From the IMG/VR virus record IMGVR_UViG_3300028299_000023, positions 1 to 28,103 of that record: DNA of 28,103 nucleotides; one strand, 5' to 3'. The first letter of the stretch is position 1; every line of letters starts with the position of its first letter. Of this stretch, positions 17,024 through 25,232 are shown in pieces. The translations under genes and the position numbers were made by a program. Under the pieces are notes generated by a model. The model saw only the letters and a list, made by a program, of their open reading frames with translations, was not told the origin of the DNA and did not search any database. Origin of the DNA: a virus.

Positions 17024-18515
17024 ATTTCTCTGTCACCTTGATATCGTCACGTGTCTGGTAAATGTTGATCGTGCCACCTTCAACACATTCCACAGGATGG
17101 AACGTGAAGTCGGCCTGCAGTTGACCATTATCTTCCATGTCAGCCGTGTTGTTTTCATCATCACATTTGACCTGAACGTTGTTGGCATAGCCACCCCGTC
17201 TGCGGAAAGCACCATTCTTCCAACAATCTTGAGCGAAAAACGTCAACGTATCAGTTACGCGACTGCGGGTATCATCATTGTTCGCCTCTTGTTCAACCCA
17301 CAGGAAGCTTGCTCGGAACGTTGTCTTGAACCAGTTGGTCATTCGACGAACGTGAACCGAATAATGCTTCCGAAGCGTGGAAAACGTACGCGATGTCCGA
17401 ACAATGAAACCTGCACCGGGAATGAACTGAATGGGATTGAATCCACCATCACGAATTGTAGCGACATCACTGTCACTGTAAGACGGGAATTCAAGCTCAT
17501 ACACATCCCGTAATGCAGTTGCCTCGCCTGCAGGGGCAATCCAAGGATAACCACCGCGTTCGATACATTTACGAATGTAGCCTGCACCAAGAGCGTGTCC
17601 AAGCATCGGCACCTGAATCACACCGCCAAATTCGCTATCGACTGTGCCCCAACCTCGGAACCCAGTGATGAACGACTTGGCTTTCAGCAACGGCTCATAC
17701 GTTGAAATCAATGTCGCCTGCACCATCGCCTGGGGAGATTGAATCGCACCAACGATGTCATTCCGGCCCTCAGCGTAGGTCTGCAAACTCTGTGCAGAAG
17801 CCAATGCGTGAAGATCGCAATTCATCAGGGTTGTGATTCCAAGACCGTCGAACAATGAATATGCTGCGACATAATTGCTATCTGTGATCGATGCAACACC
17901 TTCTACACCCGTCGCTAATGCGGCAGAAGCTGCAACATCTGGAACCGCGATACCTGCAGAGGCCAAAGCCACCTTCACATAGAACGACTTGCGGTTGATC
18001 GTGTCGACAACCGTATTGCTGTCAAGGTATTCGTGGATCTCTTTTATAACCGGAGCTGCATCACGAACGCTCTTGTATGACACATACACATCACGCTTGT
18101 CGGCGTCTGCGAGAGATGCTTTGATTTCCACATACGTGTTATTCCCGTCGAGGCCAGGGCTATCGTAGCCCAAAACACCAGACTTGAATATCCATGCCGG
18201 TGTAGTCGAAGCTGTGTTGAATGTCTTTGTCGCCGTCACTGCATCAGAAGCCACGACGCGTGTTCCAAGAATCTTTGCGCCGAACTCTTCACAGTTGCGG
18301 AACAACCCTCGGCGAATGTAGCCACCAAGGAAAGACGATGAATACTCTCCGAACACTTTCTTGTCCTCGTTCACGTTGTAAACGGGATACGCTACACCAA
18401 CAGGACCACGTCGGGACTTAAACGCAGCACCCATAGTGAAGATATCGCTCGGCACGACACGGATAGCATCTGCACTATCACGTTCATTTACGCTAATGCC
18501 TACGTTGTTGCTCAT
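17022..18515 (-). CDS. Contractile tail sheath protein (497 aa)
   Basis: The gene is preceded by AGGAGGTAGTT and starts at ATG 18515. The N-terminus (GISVNERDSADAIRVVPSDI, then MGAAFKSRRGPVGVAYPVYN) and the FGEYSSSFLGGYIRRGLFRN stretch near residue 60 are those of phage sheath proteins. The C-terminal domain (SRTFSTLRKHYSVHVRRM, then FAQDCWKNGAFRRRGGYANN) carries the conserved part that forms the inner sheath mesh. Length is typical. Placement between tail-completion genes and the tube is standard. It contracts around the tube to drive the spike through the host envelope. Confidence 0.95.
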   Translation of the reverse strand: MSNNVGISVNERDSADAIRVVPSDIFTMGAAFKSRRGPVGVAYPVYNVNEDKKVFGEYSSSFLGGYIRRGLFRNCEEFGAKILGTRVVASDAVTATKTFNTASTTPAWIFKSGVLGYDSPGLDGNNTYVEIKASLADADKRDVYVSYKSVRDAAPVIKEIHEYLDSNTVVDTINRKSFYVKVALASAGIAVPDVAASAALATGVEGVASITDSNYVAAYSLFDGLGITTLMNCDLHALASAQSLQTYAEGRNDIVGAIQSPQAMVQATLISTYEPLLKAKSFITGFRGWGTVDSEFGGVIQVPMLGHALGAGYIRKCIERGGYPWIAPAGEATALRDVYELEFPSYSDSDVATIRDGGFNPIQFIPGAGFIVRTSRTFSTLRKHYSVHVRRMTNWFKTTFRASFLWVEQEANNDDTRSRVTDTLTFFAQDCWKNGAFRRRGGYANNVQVKCDDENNTADMEDNGQLQADFTFHPVECVEGGTINIYQTRDDIKVTEK

Positions 18516-18524
18516 AACTACCTC

Positions 18525-18758
18525 CTATGAATTGATCAGTTGCAAAACACCGGCTTTTATCAAATCCTTACAATGCAGGCTCTGATAAACAGCCTCACTC
18601 GTCGGTCTGGTTTCGTGGGGCTCAACGATAAACATTTCACCTACACCATAACTAATGACAACAGGTGTGGATTTCTCATTCTTCAACGACACAACGACCG
18701 GAATGACCTCGGGCGTCGGGGATAAAAACTCTGTCTTCATAAATCGACTTTCCTTCAT
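18525..18758 (-). CDS. Small protein upstream of tail sheath (77 aa)
   Basis: The gene starts at ATG 18758 (AAAGGAG upstream; a second ATG at residue 7 is possible) and ends 9 bases before the sheath start. The protein is mixed beta, with a STPVVISYGVGEMFIVEPHE core and an HCKDLIKAGVLQ end. Many contractile phages have a small gene at this point (DUF2635-type in Mu-like phages), but I do not claim family membership. The strong ribosome-binding sites on both sides and tight spacing support coding. Confidence 0.75.
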   Translation of the reverse strand: MKESRFMKTEFLSPTPEVIPVVVSLKNEKSTPVVISYGVGEMFIVEPHETRPTSEAVYQSLHCKDLIKAGVLQLINS

Positions 18759-18762
18759 AAAA

Positions 18763-19404
18763 CTACTCCTTTAGTCTGACTGTGATCAAATTCGAATCGG
18801 GTATTGCAGCTCCAACCTCATTGAGCGTTGGGTCAGGTGTAGCCGTTATAGTTGCGGGTTCATCAATCACCATATCTGTCACCAACGGTTTCGGCGTCGT
18901 CGCAATTGCATTGAATAACGAGAACGTGGTTTCATAAGTGATAATCCATTCGAACGTTCCTTCACTGATCGTCGGAATGTCCGTCGTCGTCAAAATCGTT
19001 ATGCTTACTCGATCATTGCCAACCTGTAACCATCGATCACCATTCTTATCCTTGAAGACTCCAAGTGCCGCTTGAAATAATGCCGTGACATCATCAAAAC
19101 GGTCAGTCACCAATGATACCTGAAACATCATCTTCTCGCGCTCCGGAGGCGCAACATACTTCACACCCGGGACAGACACTTCATCGACAACAACCGATAC
19201 AAACTCTTTCGTTGGCTCCGTGAAGACAGTCCCTTCCGGAACAGGCGCAAACGGCTGAATAACAATCATCGGATAGACAGGCGCATCCTTCAACTTCGGT
19301 TGCTTGTTGAAGAACCGCACAGGGACATAAGCGCTACGAATACTGATAGTGTTCACGTGCTTGTCCTGAAATGTCTTATACAGTGTCTTGATGTCCGTGA
19401 TCAT
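18763..19404 (-). CDS. Tail terminator-like protein (213 aa)
   Basis: Between the gp10/gpS-like gene and the sheath, most contractile phages encode a tail terminator, and this gene is of fitting size. It begins MITDIKTLYKTFQDKHVNTI and has a beta-rich middle (VYPMIVIQPFAPVPEGTVF, then EKMMFQVSLVTDRFDDVTALF) reminiscent of terminator folds. The last 40 residues are Pro/Thr/Ala-rich and probably disordered. ATGA overlap joins it to the gene before, so synthesis is coupled. The call is by context and shape, not by a diagnostic motif. Confidence 0.65.
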   Translation of the reverse strand: MITDIKTLYKTFQDKHVNTISIRSAYVPVRFFNKQPKLKDAPVYPMIVIQPFAPVPEGTVFTEPTKEFVSVVVDEVSVPGVKYVAPPEREKMMFQVSLVTDRFDDVTALFQAALGVFKDKNGDRWLQVGNDRVSITILTTTDIPTISEGTFEWIITYETTFSLFNAIATTPKPLVTDMVIDEPATITATPDPTLNEVGAAIPDSNLITVRLKE

Positions 19405-19886
19405 TTTCCAAATACCTCAACTCTTACTTCTGCTGTGATACGATTCAATACTGTCTGCAACTCTTTCTTCAATTCCTGTAGGGTCAGTCGATAAGCAGCT
19501 CTTGGATGTTCCGTTCCGTATTCGTGAATCAAAGCTAAGAGAGCCATATCAATTCCACCGCGATGTCTTTTACCACCTTTGATACCAATAAATCTTTCAC
19601 CTGGTTGCTGTGTCTTGTAAATCTTGATGTTCGAAAGCATTTCGCCAGTGGCTATCAGTATCCGGGTATCTAGGCCACGTTTCTCTTTCCACGCTCGATA
19701 CCACTCATTCAATGGTGCTAACGGTAGATCTTGTCGCTCAATGTGCTGCACCAGTGAATCGAAGTATTGTTGAGCTATTCCTTGTGCTACTCGTTCCGTC
19801 AGAAGCCGTGTGAATGTTTCTAGCTTGTGGAAGTGTTGAACAACCGTTTTCCAGTCACCTTCCAACTCCACGTCGACACTAGCCAT
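19401..19886 (-). CDS. gp10/virion-morphogenesis-like tail completion protein (161 aa)
   Basis: The sequence has the shape of the HK97 gp10 / Mu gpG / P2 gpS tail completion family: a helical N-terminus (VQHFHKLETFTRLLTERVAQ), then RILIATGEMLSNIKI, then FIGIKGGKRHRGGIDMALLA and LIHEYGTEHPRAAYRLTL. The KGGKxHRGG-xxx-HEYGT segment, near residues 100-130, is the family fingerprint. These proteins finish the tail for joining to the head. It overlaps the upstream gene by 8 bases and its neighbour by ATGA. Confidence 0.8.
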   Translation of the reverse strand: MASVDVELEGDWKTVVQHFHKLETFTRLLTERVAQGIAQQYFDSLVQHIERQDLPLAPLNEWYRAWKEKRGLDTRILIATGEMLSNIKIYKTQQPGERFIGIKGGKRHRGGIDMALLALIHEYGTEHPRAAYRLTLQELKKELQTVLNRITAEVRVEVFGK

Positions 19887-20292
19887 TCAAGGGTTTCCGC
19901 TTCTTACATCCAAGAACAGTGACAACCGATGAACCAAGAATCGCAGGTATCGGCGTAATTGACGAGATCTCATATTCAACACTCTGATGAATAATTGCAC
20001 CTGTTTCCCGATGGATTACCAGAGACAGGTCGTCAAGTTGTTTCGTCGCTATCTGTGCAATCAAATCTACTTCCTCAACCACGCCATACTTCGACTTCGT
20101 CTTTGCATCCGGATTCACAACCGTCGCCGCATACAGGGGCGTGTCTACATTGACCGGAGTTGTTACAATCCCGAAATCCGTATCTTTTACACTCGTAGGA
20201 CCAAGAGCGCGATACGTGATCGTCAACTCTAAGTCGTTTTGCAGAAAGTCGGCGAACTCTGCCTTCATATCTGAAAGATCAGTCGAATCCAC
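19879..20292 (-). CDS. Head-closure / stopper-like protein (137 aa)
   Basis: A GTG start (GTGGATTCG) overlaps the TAG of the preceding gene by one base and has AGGAG eight bases upstream, so the reading frame and start look sound. The protein is beta-rich (DLELTITYRALGPT, then GVVEEVDLIAQI, then ILGSSVVTVLGCKKRK) with a size and place that match neck proteins such as SPP1 gp16 or head-completion proteins. No motif is diagnostic. I infer it joins connector and tail completion protein. Confidence 0.6.
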   Translation of the reverse strand: MDSTDLSDMKAEFADFLQNDLELTITYRALGPTSVKDTDFGIVTTPVNVDTPLYAATVVNPDAKTKSKYGVVEEVDLIAQIATKQLDDLSLVIHRETGAIIHQSVEYEISSITPIPAILGSSVVTVLGCKKRKPLNG

Positions 20293-20954
20293 TAGGCGAC
20301 TCCTACATAGGGCACGTTTGTATCTTCCTCAAACTTGGTTATCAGGGATTCACCCTCTGCCTTGTATTCGGCTGTCTTCTGTTTCACTGACAACCCTTGA
20401 AGATCGATGTCCATTTTCGCAAGCAGAACAGGCGTGATGTTTATCAAAGCCGTTCCCATCGCGTAATTCAACACCGACCGGGCATCCGTCACACCTATCT
20501 CGGATTCTGTTCGATATCCCCAACCGACAACCGTCAGCGTGCCATTCACCATTTCGGCAAACTCTATTCGATTGAGTTCGACATCAACCAGCCATTCACC
20601 AAACGTAGCCCGTTCCTTGGAATCAGGATATTCCACAAGCGGGTCCGGATGCAACACATCTAGAACCGTATCGTTCATATCACCGGTATAAACCTCGAAA
20701 GATTTCCCGGGTATCAGTTTCCGCGTGCCAATCCAAACACCATTCACCTTCAACACACCTGCAGGAACCGCAACAAATTGAGCAGGAGTCGAGACTTCAA
20801 CGGTTTTCGTAACCCGCAACGGCTTTCGCTCGGCCAGTTTCGCCAGCCCTTCGGAAATATATCCGGAAAGCGTAGTATCGCCAGCCGTGCTCGCGTAATA
20901 CTTCGATATGTTTCTTGTCCCTAATTCTGTTTTTAACTGTGCAAGCAAGCTCAT
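20292..20954 (-). CDS. Head-tail connector-like protein (220 aa)
   Basis: GAGGTAACG precedes the ATG at 20954, three bases after the MuF-gene stop. The N-terminus is helical (LKTELGTRNISKYYASTAGD and LSGYISEGLAKLAERKPLRV), followed by beta strands (LKVNGVWIGTRKLIPGKSFE) and a long helical C-terminus. This architecture and place match adaptor/connector proteins that sit under the portal. It resembles phage 'head-tail adaptor' proteins rather than the short gp6-type connector. The assignment is by context. It is coupled to the next gene by a one-base overlap. Confidence 0.6.
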   Translation of the reverse strand: MSLLAQLKTELGTRNISKYYASTAGDTTLSGYISEGLAKLAERKPLRVTKTVEVSTPAQFVAVPAGVLKVNGVWIGTRKLIPGKSFEVYTGDMNDTVLDVLHPDPLVEYPDSKERATFGEWLVDVELNRIEFAEMVNGTLTVVGWGYRTESEIGVTDARSVLNYAMGTALINITPVLLAKMDIDLQGLSVKQKTAEYKAEGESLITKFEEDTNVPYVGVA

Positions 20955-20956
20955 CG

Positions 20957-22627
20957 TTACCTCACTGGTCCAAAGAATTCACTGAACATCTCAAGCATCT
21001 TGAGAACAACGTCGTCTTTGATTGTAACCTTGATCTGCTCTGCCATCGCATACGTCTCTGCATTGGCCGTCATATATCTGGCCACCATATCGGCAAAATG
21101 TTCTTTCGGGTTCCGCGCTGCATACATCCGGAGATACACGCCAAAAGGCTTCGAAGGGCGCCAATTCTTAGGCTCAAACATATTGCCCTCTCCAATCCTC
21201 TTCCACGCTAAATTCGCGAACTTCTCAAAGAAAGCCGGATTGCTATAATGCAAGGAATGTCCGACTTCATGTGCTAAAGAATATCTGAACTGTTCATCGG
21301 GTATCGCTTCACTGGGAAACGTAATCGTTCTTGACTCTAACGTGTAACCGGCAATCCCTGCCTTCGTGCCAAGATCTCCAATTTCAATAGCTGCCAACTT
21401 CATATTGTCCATCATCAACTTGAACGGCATAGCATCCATCGTATCGGCTATCGCATTTAACTCGTTCATAGTAAAGCTGGCGTCTACTTCCACACCGTAA
21501 ATGTCGCGAACATAGTCAATCGCGTCGAAGTTATTTGCAAATGCACCTATGCGCTCGGCATTGATATACGGTTCAACATCAGCGGTCTGTTCCGTCTGCT
21601 GGATGAAACGCCGAATTCCACGATCGTCCATAGGCGTAAGTTTCTGTTGGCCTGTCTCATACGACAAATAGCACCCGCAGTTGATAACGTTATGAGAGCT
21701 GGCGTTCGGGTCGTGAGGCCGGGCCATCGGCTCACCGTCAACACTGAACATTTCCGCAAACTTCAAAGTCTGACCGGAAACCGAAGCGTGAGTCTTGCGC
21801 TTGTTGGAACGCTCCATCTGCCACCAGGTCTTGACCATTTCTACTTCATACTTGTCTCGATACTCGCGTGCGAATTCATACTCACCGAAGTTCGCGGCAC
21901 TCGCTATCTCGGTTGTCGCAATTACATTTGCATTTGATTTTGAACCAAGGACATCTCGAACACGTTGGACCATCGAAGCCTTATCGCCACCAAGCTGATA
22001 GCCTGTGGAGAGCGTTTCCTGCAGCCGCTTCTTGAGATTCTCCGTGATGTTCGTCGACGTGATCTTAAAGTCTTTACCGAACAGATAGTCTTGAGCTTTG
22101 CGATTGAAGTCTTGAAAGCGAAGATCAAAATTGACACCCATATTGAGCTTAAACGGCTGACGGCCTTTTTCTGTCTCGGGAATCACAACCTTATCAGGGA
22201 TGCCTGCCTGATTCTTTGTGGCATAATCAAATACCGCTTTGTTGGTCGTCATTTCTTTGCTCTTGGTCCTAAACGTCTGATACAGCTTGTTCGTCTCGGA
22301 GTTCATCGTGTTATACATCTCGGAGACACCGGCCTGCAGCACATCCTTCTTTCCTTGTGAAACAACCATTCCTAACGCCATTAAAAAAGGCAAGCTCTTC
22401 GTGACCTTCGCACCAAATTTTTCTGCTACTTCGTGGTCAATATCCGGGCTTGCCTTCATTGGAAATTCACTGATCTGCGCAACCTGTGTGCTTAACGCAT
22501 GGTACACCTCATCGGGATCTTCGACTTCGTCAATATCTGTAATGTCATCGCTCAGTTTGCCATACAGTTCGTTTAACGTGCCTTCAAGTTCGTCGATGTC
22601 ACCGCTATAATCATAAGAGTTGTGCAT
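20957..22627 (-). CDS. MuF-type head protein fused to zinc-metallopeptidase-like domain (556 aa)
   Basis: Residues about 190-330 are the phage Mu gpF / SPP1 gp7 minor head domain: a helical run (RLQETLSTGYQLGGDKASMV), the ATTEIASAANFGEYEFAR segment, then MERSNKRKTHASVSGQTLKF, and the Cys pair at C317-C319 (INCGC). The C-terminal 200 residues contain a metallopeptidase signature, HEVGH at 453-457, with E509 (NPKEHFADMVARYM) placed as a third zinc ligand, as in the anthrax-lethal-factor-like and other gluzincin families. MuF proteins fused to toxin domains are known in temperate phages. I infer the domain acts either on host proteins after injection or in head maturation. The start at ATG 22627 overlaps the preceding gene by 17 bp without a good Shine-Dalgarno, so coupling is likely. 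Confidence 0.8.
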   Translation of the reverse strand: MHNSYDYSGDIDELEGTLNELYGKLSDDITDIDEVEDPDEVYHALSTQVAQISEFPMKASPDIDHEVAEKFGAKVTKSLPFLMALGMVVSQGKKDVLQAGVSEMYNTMNSETNKLYQTFRTKSKEMTTNKAVFDYATKNQAGIPDKVVIPETEKGRQPFKLNMGVNFDLRFQDFNRKAQDYLFGKDFKITSTNITENLKKRLQETLSTGYQLGGDKASMVQRVRDVLGSKSNANVIATTEIASAANFGEYEFAREYRDKYEVEMVKTWWQMERSNKRKTHASVSGQTLKFAEMFSVDGEPMARPHDPNASSHNVINCGCYLSYETGQQKLTPMDDRGIRRFIQQTEQTADVEPYINAERIGAFANNFDAIDYVRDIYGVEVDASFTMNELNAIADTMDAMPFKLMMDNMKLAAIEIGDLGTKAGIAGYTLESRTITFPSEAIPDEQFRYSLAHEVGHSLHYSNPAFFEKFANLAWKRIGEGNMFEPKNWRPSKPFGVYLRMYAARNPKEHFADMVARYMTANAETYAMAEQIKVTIKDDVVLKMLEMFSEFFGPVR

Positions 22628-23120
22628 CAGCGTGAACAGCTCTCATGTGCGCGTTTAGTTTCCGCTGACTGGTAAACTCTTCATCAGGACACTTATCACA
22701 CTTGAACAGTGTAACGCCAGCAGCCGGAACAAATGCTGACAACGCTCCAGCGAGTTCAATTTCTGCAAGACGCGCATCTGTCTGGGCGTCAGCGATTCCT
22801 TCCGGAGCCACAACAGCCAGTTCAACTTTCTCGGCGACAAGCTCCGGAACGGTGGCCGTAAGACCACCATCAATTCGAGGGTTGTCATCAACTCCTGCAG
22901 GTGCTCCTTCACTGTCGATCGATACATTTGGCTCCATGCGAACACTGACCGCTACTAGAAATGCTTTCGCCTTCTCCAGTTCAAGACATACCCAACCATC
23001 ATTTTCATTGTGACGCTGTATTGCAAGATCTGCGCCTACCCAAACAGATCCGCCCTCTCGAACCATCTGTCCATAATACTGCGTGTTAAAAGGCCGCAAC
23101 CACTTTAATTCAAAGTTCAT
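22611..23120 (-). CDS. Head-region protein with C-terminal C2H2 zinc finger (169 aa)
   Basis: The ATG at 23120 has GGGAGAAGG upstream. Residues 1-60 are a beta-rich domain (NFELKWLRPFNTQYYGQMVR, then SVWVGADLA). Residues 60-130 are acidic and probably flexible. The C-terminal segment (139-169) is a textbook C2H2 zinc finger: C141-x2-C144-x13-H158-x4-H163 with aromatic/Leu positions F139, F149 and L155 present. The gene lies between capsid and MuF genes, where a head decoration, connector or DNA-binding virion protein would be expected. I do not recognise the family; the finger suggests binding of DNA, RNA or protein. Confidence 0.75.
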   Translation of the reverse strand: MNFELKWLRPFNTQYYGQMVREGGSVWVGADLAIQRHNENDGWVCLELEKAKAFLVAVSVRMEPNVSIDSEGAPAGVDDNPRIDGGLTATVPELVAEKVELAVVAPEGIADAQTDARLAEIELAGALSAFVPAAGVTLFKCDKCPDEEFTSQRKLNAHMRAVHADAQLL

Positions 23121-23141
23121 TACCTTCTCCCGAAACGTGTA

Positions 23142-23179
23142 GGAAAAGAATCAAGGGCGGGGTCGAGATGACCCCACCC
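23142..23179 (-). terminator. GC-rich hairpin after major capsid gene
   Basis: On the minus strand the sequence forms GGGTGGGGTC-ATCTC-GACCCCGCCC (23179-23155), a 10-bp stem with one G-U pair, followed by TTGATTCTTTTCC, a moderately U-rich tail. It lies 14 bases beyond the capsid stop. It could be a partial terminator that raises capsid output relative to downstream genes. Confidence 0.65.
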
Positions 23180-23192
23180 TCAATTCAACCGA

Positions 23193-25232
23193 TTAGGCTG
23201 TTACCGTTACCAACGACATCTTGTCATTGATCGGCGTGCTCAACGCGTCTTCTTGGTAGATGTAGTACTCATCACCACCAACAAGCTGTGCATCGGAGTT
23301 ACGCACAGGATATGGACCTTTGAGAACCAACGGTTCCCAGATACGGAAGATGGTTGCATCCTTCTGTGAAAGCAGGATGTACGCATCATCCCATACATCT
23401 GAACCAAAGTGAGACAGACCGGCAGTGATGCCGTAGTTGCCTTCACCCAGCACTTGTCCGGCAGAGTACCCGGCACGAGCTCTTGCGGGTTCGTACGCTT
23501 CTGCTTGGGTCAAGTAGTTCGATGTCACTTCTGATGCCAAGATGAAGTCTGGTTTGTAACCGCGTGACTGACGATGGGAAGCGGCCTGATTCTGAACTTT
23601 GAACAACAGTTCATTCATATACTTCGACCACTCTTTCGTGCCAACACCACCGAGAGAAAAACGTATTTCGTTCGTGGCTTTCTTTCCGGTCACCAGGACA
23701 ACACCACTGTGCGCAACCGGTGAAGCTGCACCCGTTGCATCAACGAACTGGATCTTTCCGTTCAGACCGTCAACAACGTAGAACTTATCGCCAACAGGGA
23801 TGCTACTCACCTCGTACTCGTGAACAGCCACCGTGTCAATGGCGACAGACAATGTTTCACCAACAGAGATGGATGCACCAGAGACAACCGTGAACTCGGA
23901 TTTCGCAACGTCCACGGTCTCCGTGAACGAGAACGCTACCGATCCATAGGCGAGTGCAGAATTTCGCATATTGGCAAACACCATTTGCTGGAGCGACCGT
24001 TTCAGGTCGGCAATCAGATTGGCGATACCCTGGCTAATGCCTGTGATGTTCGCGTACCGTTTAGAGAGTGTAGCAAACTCATCGGAGAACTGTGCTTGGA
24101 GCTTGCTTGCCGTTGCATCGATGGGGAACCACTCTGTGGTCAATTTGCCTTTTGCCATCACACCAAATTCGGCAACCTTCAAATCGTTCTGGCGCCTTGT
24201 GGACGGCTTGTACGTTTTGCGTGTTCCGGCGATTCCACCTTCTCGGCGATACCGGGTGATGGGAATCTGATCGCGTTTCGCGTCCATCGGACCGAACAGG
24301 GTCAACCGCTCGATCATTTGATCGGCATACACCTCTGCGAGCACGATGCGAGAAATTGTGTACGGAATCTGAAAATCGGCTGGTGTTTGTGTCGCATCTT
24401 GCAATGCCACAATCATGTCAGCTTCTTTTTTCAGGTATGCGCCGTATGTTTTGTCAAACACACGTAACAGTTGCTGATTGATCGCGCTACGGTCTTTTCC
24501 AAGCACCACAGCTTCTTTCTTTGTGTTTATGAAACCAGTACCGACAATCTGATCGGCAATGATTTCAACACCCTTCAGGTGTTCACCCACGACAGTGATG
24601 TCCATGACGGAGGTTCCTTTCGCTTTGAGACCTTCCTGTGCTTGTTTTTCTTGGGCTACCCCAAGGTTATATAGTTTTACTGCATCTTGAATCGCAGCAT
24701 CCACCGCAGCGTTGTCAGCAAATGCACGACCCTTGAGAGAGTCTGTCATCACTGTCTTTGCATCTGCCGGCTGCTCCAATCTTGTAATCGAGTCAACAAG
24801 GTAGGTGCCGATTGCAGCGGTCTTTGCGACAAGATCAGCCTCTCTCTTGCTATTCTCGACAAACTCTGTGAGACGCCGTGCGGAGTCTGTGAGGACTGCC
24901 AGAGCCGCTTCACTTGCCTTCGTGTCAACAACCACTACGGCAGGTGCTTCTACCACCGGCACTACAACCTCCGGAACGACGGGAGCCGGCGTGATACTGT
25001 CGACAAGTGTTTTCAACTCGCCTGATAATTTCACAAGGTTCGCGTTTTTCTTTTCCGGATCGATGCTCGTGTCGGCGACAAGCGTTTCAACACCAGTCTT
25101 CAACGCACCGAACGAGTCAGTGATTGCCTGTGGCATTGTTGCAGTGGCCGCAGTCATCTGCTTTTGAATCGTGTCGACCAGAGCGGTAACGGATGCAACG
25201 AGCAGTTTATTTTGCTCAATCAATTTTTCCAT
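23193..25232 (-). CDS. Nested scaffold-capsid product from internal start (679 aa)
   Basis: Inside the 889-aa frame, ATG at 25232 (residue 211) has AGGAGG at 25246-25241, eight bases upstream, as strong as the first start. Translation from here yields scaffold and capsid without the protease, much like lambda C/Nu3 and other nested protease/scaffold genes. The bases before the site are A+T-rich as in an intergenic gap. A third, weaker site (AAAGGA nine bases before ATG 24605, residue 420) could make capsid with little scaffold. Proteomics would be needed to show which products exist. Confidence 0.65.
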   Translation of the reverse strand: MEKLIEQNKLLVASVTALVDTIQKQMTAATATMPQAITDSFGALKTGVETLVADTSIDPEKKNANLVKLSGELKTLVDSITPAPVVPEVVVPVVEAPAVVVVDTKASEAALAVLTDSARRLTEFVENSKREADLVAKTAAIGTYLVDSITRLEQPADAKTVMTDSLKGRAFADNAAVDAAIQDAVKLYNLGVAQEKQAQEGLKAKGTSVMDITVVGEHLKGVEIIADQIVGTGFINTKKEAVVLGKDRSAINQQLLRVFDKTYGAYLKKEADMIVALQDATQTPADFQIPYTISRIVLAEVYADQMIERLTLFGPMDAKRDQIPITRYRREGGIAGTRKTYKPSTRRQNDLKVAEFGVMAKGKLTTEWFPIDATASKLQAQFSDEFATLSKRYANITGISQGIANLIADLKRSLQQMVFANMRNSALAYGSVAFSFTETVDVAKSEFTVVSGASISVGETLSVAIDTVAVHEYEVSSIPVGDKFYVVDGLNGKIQFVDATGAASPVAHSGVVLVTGKKATNEIRFSLGGVGTKEWSKYMNELLFKVQNQAASHRQSRGYKPDFILASEVTSNYLTQAEAYEPARARAGYSAGQVLGEGNYGITAGLSHFGSDVWDDAYILLSQKDATIFRIWEPLVLKGPYPVRNSDAQLVGGDEYYIYQEDALSTPINDKMSLVTVTA

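Noticed and set aside
16986-17513. Plus-strand ORF of 175 codons
   Set aside because: It overlaps the well-identified sheath gene on the other strand with no independent support.
13052-18515. Extracellular contractile injection system or tailocin instead of phage
   Set aside because: The same operon holds a full capsid gene, prohead protease and MuF protein, which such systems lack. Missing packaging genes are noted separately.
23820-24467. Long plus-strand ORF of 215 codons
   Set aside because: It lies fully inside the capsid gene, which matches a known family on the minus strand, and its product is Cys/Arg/His-rich without any family shape. It is a shadow.
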